Virus record (IMG/VR): IMGVR_UViG_3300029787_000166
Span: 1-31,585 of that record
Direction: 5' to 3' (one strand)
Length of the DNA: 31,585 bases
Source: a virus
The notes beneath the pieces are model-generated. The model was given only the letters and a program-made list of their open reading frames with translations, did no database searches and had not been told where the DNA came from. Of the stretch, positions 29,240 through 31,585 are shown in pieces. The position numbers were made by a program, and so were the translations under genes. Positions within the stretch are counted from its first letter, which is position 1; each line of letters starts with the position of its first letter.

Positions 29240-31585
29240 ATGGCTACTAAATTTGATTTTTTGTCTCCCGGTGTCAACATTAGAGAAATTGACAACTCGG
29301 TTCTTCCTGCTGAGACCATTGCAGCAGGCCCTATTTTAATTGGTCGGTCTCTTAAAGGACCCGGCATGCAACCAATCCGCATCAGATCGTATGAAGACTT
29401 TGTTGATGTGTTTGGGGCACCTGTTTTAGGTTCTGCTGGTTCTACTATAGATGTTTGGAGAGATGGAAATCAAATCGGCCCACAATATGCTGGTATAGCT
29501 GCACAAGCACATCTTGCTTCCGATACAACTCCGATAACATTTGTAAGACTACTTGGTGACGACAGCACTATTAACTCTGTGAGCGCGAAGAAGCCCGGTT
29601 GGACATACAATGCTTCATCACGAACTGCTACTTCTAATAAAACAGCTTATGGACTTTTCTTAATTAACTCAGCCTCTGCTGGTGGTGGATTACCAACAAC
29701 AAATCCCCAAGGTGGTTTAGCGGCGGTTTTCTATGTGACAGAGGGATTCATGGCTTTGTCTGGTGCTTTAGCAGACGCTGGTACAACTCCCGCCGCCAAT
29801 CAATTGACCTCTTCCACAAACGTCCTACTTCAAAGTGTAGGGTCTGGTAGAAAATTTAAACTTGCGATTTACGGCACAGATAGCACAAAATCTGAGGAAA
29901 TTATTTTTGATTTTGATAAAGCAGACAATTCAACATATATTCGTAATCAATTTAATACCAATCCAATTCTGACTAACTCAACGGTAACTGCGGCTGACTC
30001 TAAAAAGACTTATTGGTTGGGTGAAACTTTTGATAGATTTATAACCGATCAGGTGACTTCTGGCGATGCTGCGGGTGACGTGCTTGGTATACTTATGCCA
30101 TTAGTAAGTGGATCACTCACAAACTGGGCAAATCATGAAGAGAAACACGCACCAGCACAATCTGGATGGGTATTTGCTCAAGATACCGGCTCACCAGCCG
30201 ATTTTGACCCAGTGATTAAGTCTGATAAACTTTTTAGATTTGTTTCACTTCATGGGGCAGACCAAATACAAAAAGAAACAATGATTGGTATAAGTGAAAT
30301 CACACTACCAGTTGATTCAAATATTAACCCATTTGGAACTTTCAGTGTTCAAATTATGGATTTGGCTGGTAATATTTTAGAAGAATTTAGAAATGTAGAC
30401 CTTAATCCCTCCTCTGACAACTATATTGTTAAGTTAATTGGTGATACATCATTTACTTGGTCAGATACAGAGAAAAAATACAACACTCTTGGAACTGAAC
30501 CTAATAGTTCAAATTATTTCAGAGTTGAAGTAAGTAATTTGGTTGATAATGGTGGCGCACAAGGGCTTGTACCATTTGGGTTCTTTGGCCCAGTTAGGCC
30601 AAGGGCTTTCTCTTTGGTTTCCGGTTCATCAACCGCACAAAGAGATCTTCGAGATGCAGCACCCGGAAATAATGCAACTAATGCATTCGCAGGTGTTTTT
30701 GCGGGCAAAGATTCTCCATTTTTCAATCGTAGTCATGGATCAGATTTTGCTCATGTTCCATTGAGCTTTACTGGTTCTTTTAAGTTTCCAAAAATTGCTT
30801 TACGTTCAGGCGGTTCTGATGGTAATCCCGTTGATCCATACGAAGTATTCTATGGAATTAGACCAATGGAAGGAACCGGAAATAGCCGTGTTGATTCTGG
30901 ATATAGCGATTATGTTAGAAGATTGAACGCGACTGCCAACAATTATGAGCCAGATTCAAATGGTTTGGCTGGTGTTGATTATGAATACTCTTTTGCATTC
31001 TCTATGGATGATCTTGTGGTCAATAGCAACACCAGAACTGTTACTTATACTTCTGGTTCTCGTGTCGCTGGAACTTCTAGAACTGCTACATCTTCTTCGG
31101 CAAATCTGTTAGATCTAGATATACAACAATTTTCTATGCCAGTCTGGGGTGGATTTGATGGCTTTGATATTACAGAGTCTGAACCATTCAGAGCAGCCTT
31201 ATCAGCTAATCAAACAACGTTAACAAGCTATGTAAATTACAGCCTTTTCAAAGCGGTTGACTCGATCAGGAACTCAGAGCAAGTTATTGCTAACTCTATT
31301 TCTATACCGGGCCAAACAACTCCTTTAATAACTGACAAAGTGATTTCAATGTGTGAGGACAGAAAAGATCTTCTTGGAATCATCGATCTTGAAAATGGTT
31401 ATACTCCATCAACCGAGGCTACCACACCCGCAGTTGGAAATGTTGGCACCGTTATCAGCTCTGCTAAAACAAGAAAACTTAATTCAAGTTACGCTTGCAC
31501 ATTTTATCCATGGGTTCAAATACGTGCCAACACCGGTGTTTCATCCGGTAAATTGTGGGCACCTCCATCTGTTGCCGCGATTGGC
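29240..31585 (+). CDS. Contractile tail sheath protein (T4 gp18-like), 3' partial
   Basis: The frame opens at the ATG at 29240, SD ATAGGAGAT, and runs to the window edge for 782 codons, so the C-terminus is missing. The start MATKFDFLSPGVNIREIDNS is the usual sheath opening (LSPGV followed by REID), then ILIGRSLKGPGMQPIRIRSY and EDFVDVFGAPV. The distal part has MPVWGGFDGFDITESEPF, DLLGIIDLENGYTPS and LNSSYACTFYPWVQIRA, all in the expected order for gp18-type sheaths. The sheath surrounds the tube and contracts to drive DNA delivery. It is already longer than T4 gp18 (659), with long insert-like stretches around residues 130-350, probably outer-surface domains. A tail tube gene would be expected just downstream. 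Confidence 0.93.
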   Translation, partial: MATKFDFLSPGVNIREIDNSVLPAETIAAGPILIGRSLKGPGMQPIRIRSYEDFVDVFGAPVLGSAGSTIDVWRDGNQIGPQYAGIAAQAHLASDTTPITFVRLLGDDSTINSVSAKKPGWTYNASSRTATSNKTAYGLFLINSASAGGGLPTTNPQGGLAAVFYVTEGFMALSGALADAGTTPAANQLTSSTNVLLQSVGSGRKFKLAIYGTDSTKSEEIIFDFDKADNSTYIRNQFNTNPILTNSTVTAADSKKTYWLGETFDRFITDQVTSGDAAGDVLGILMPLVSGSLTNWANHEEKHAPAQSGWVFAQDTGSPADFDPVIKSDKLFRFVSLHGADQIQKETMIGISEITLPVDSNINPFGTFSVQIMDLAGNILEEFRNVDLNPSSDNYIVKLIGDTSFTWSDTEKKYNTLGTEPNSSNYFRVEVSNLVDNGGAQGLVPFGFFGPVRPRAFSLVSGSSTAQRDLRDAAPGNNATNAFAGVFAGKDSPFFNRSHGSDFAHVPLSFTGSFKFPKIALRSGGSDGNPVDPYEVFYGIRPMEGTGNSRVDSGYSDYVRRLNATANNYEPDSNGLAGVDYEYSFAFSMDDLVVNSNTRTVTYTSGSRVAGTSRTATSSSANLLDLDIQQFSMPVWGGFDGFDITESEPFRAALSANQTTLTSYVNYSLFKAVDSIRNSEQVIANSISIPGQTTPLITDKVISMCEDRKDLLGIIDLENGYTPSTEATTPAVGNVGTVISSAKTRKLNSSYACTFYPWVQIRANTGVSSGKLWAPPSVAAIG

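Overview
The window is a contiguous block of late genes from a tailed phage with a contractile tail, in the broad T4-like (gp17/gp20/gp21/gp22/gp23/gp18) lineage. All genes that I accept lie on the + strand, are tightly packed (many ATGA or TAATG overlaps), and mostly carry good Shine-Dalgarno (SD) sequences (GGAG, AGGAG). Base composition is moderately AT-rich. The large terminase, portal, prohead protease, major capsid protein, neck/tail-terminator proteins and tail sheath are recognisable from motifs. Many accessory proteins are of the kind found in aquatic T4-like phages. The host cannot be fixed from the sequence; frequent SDs and a phage-encoded bS21 point to a bacterial host that uses SD-led initiation. 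The sequence starts and ends inside genes. No tRNA, CRISPR array, integrase or transposon was seen, and no stretch longer than about 205 bases lacks a gene.

Layout. (1) 1-2356: the 3' end of a recombination nuclease gene, apparently an SbcD/Mre11-SbcC/Rad50 fusion. (2) 2353-3466: three small membrane proteins that look like a holin/spanin-type set. (3) 3470-5137: two Cys-rich proteins and two unassigned proteins leading into the packaging genes. (4) 5137-11118: terminase, portal, two proteins in the T4 gp67/gp68 position, a CxxC membrane protein, an 18-codon mini-gene and the prohead protease. (5) 11119-11747: an unassigned protein and ribosomal protein bS21. (6) 11776-19415: about 7.6 kb of beta-rich, repetitive fibre-like proteins inserted between the protease and the scaffold. 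(7) 19485-22520: scaffold and major capsid protein. (8) 22725-23941: a putative capsid accessory protein and two histone-H1-like Lys/Ala/Pro-rich proteins. (9) 23990-29163: gp13-like neck protein, an 868-residue protein of unknown role, gp14-like neck protein and gp15-like tail terminator. (10) 29240-end: tail sheath, truncated by the window.

Regulation. A recurrent intergenic motif, AACTATTTA followed by nTRyGA, precedes five transcription units (11776, 19485, 22725, 23990, 29240) and is probably the phage's own late promoter. Strong intrinsic terminators follow the repetitive fibre gene, the major capsid gene and the capsid accessory gene. The accessory gene has a roughly 120-base structured leader with two hairpins whose loops are complementary and a pyrimidine tract complementary to its own SD. 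How the parts fit: the terminase packages DNA through the portal into a prohead built from scaffold and capsid protein and matured by the protease. The neck and terminator proteins then join the head to the sheath-bearing tail, and the fibre cluster probably supplies surface or receptor-binding fibres.
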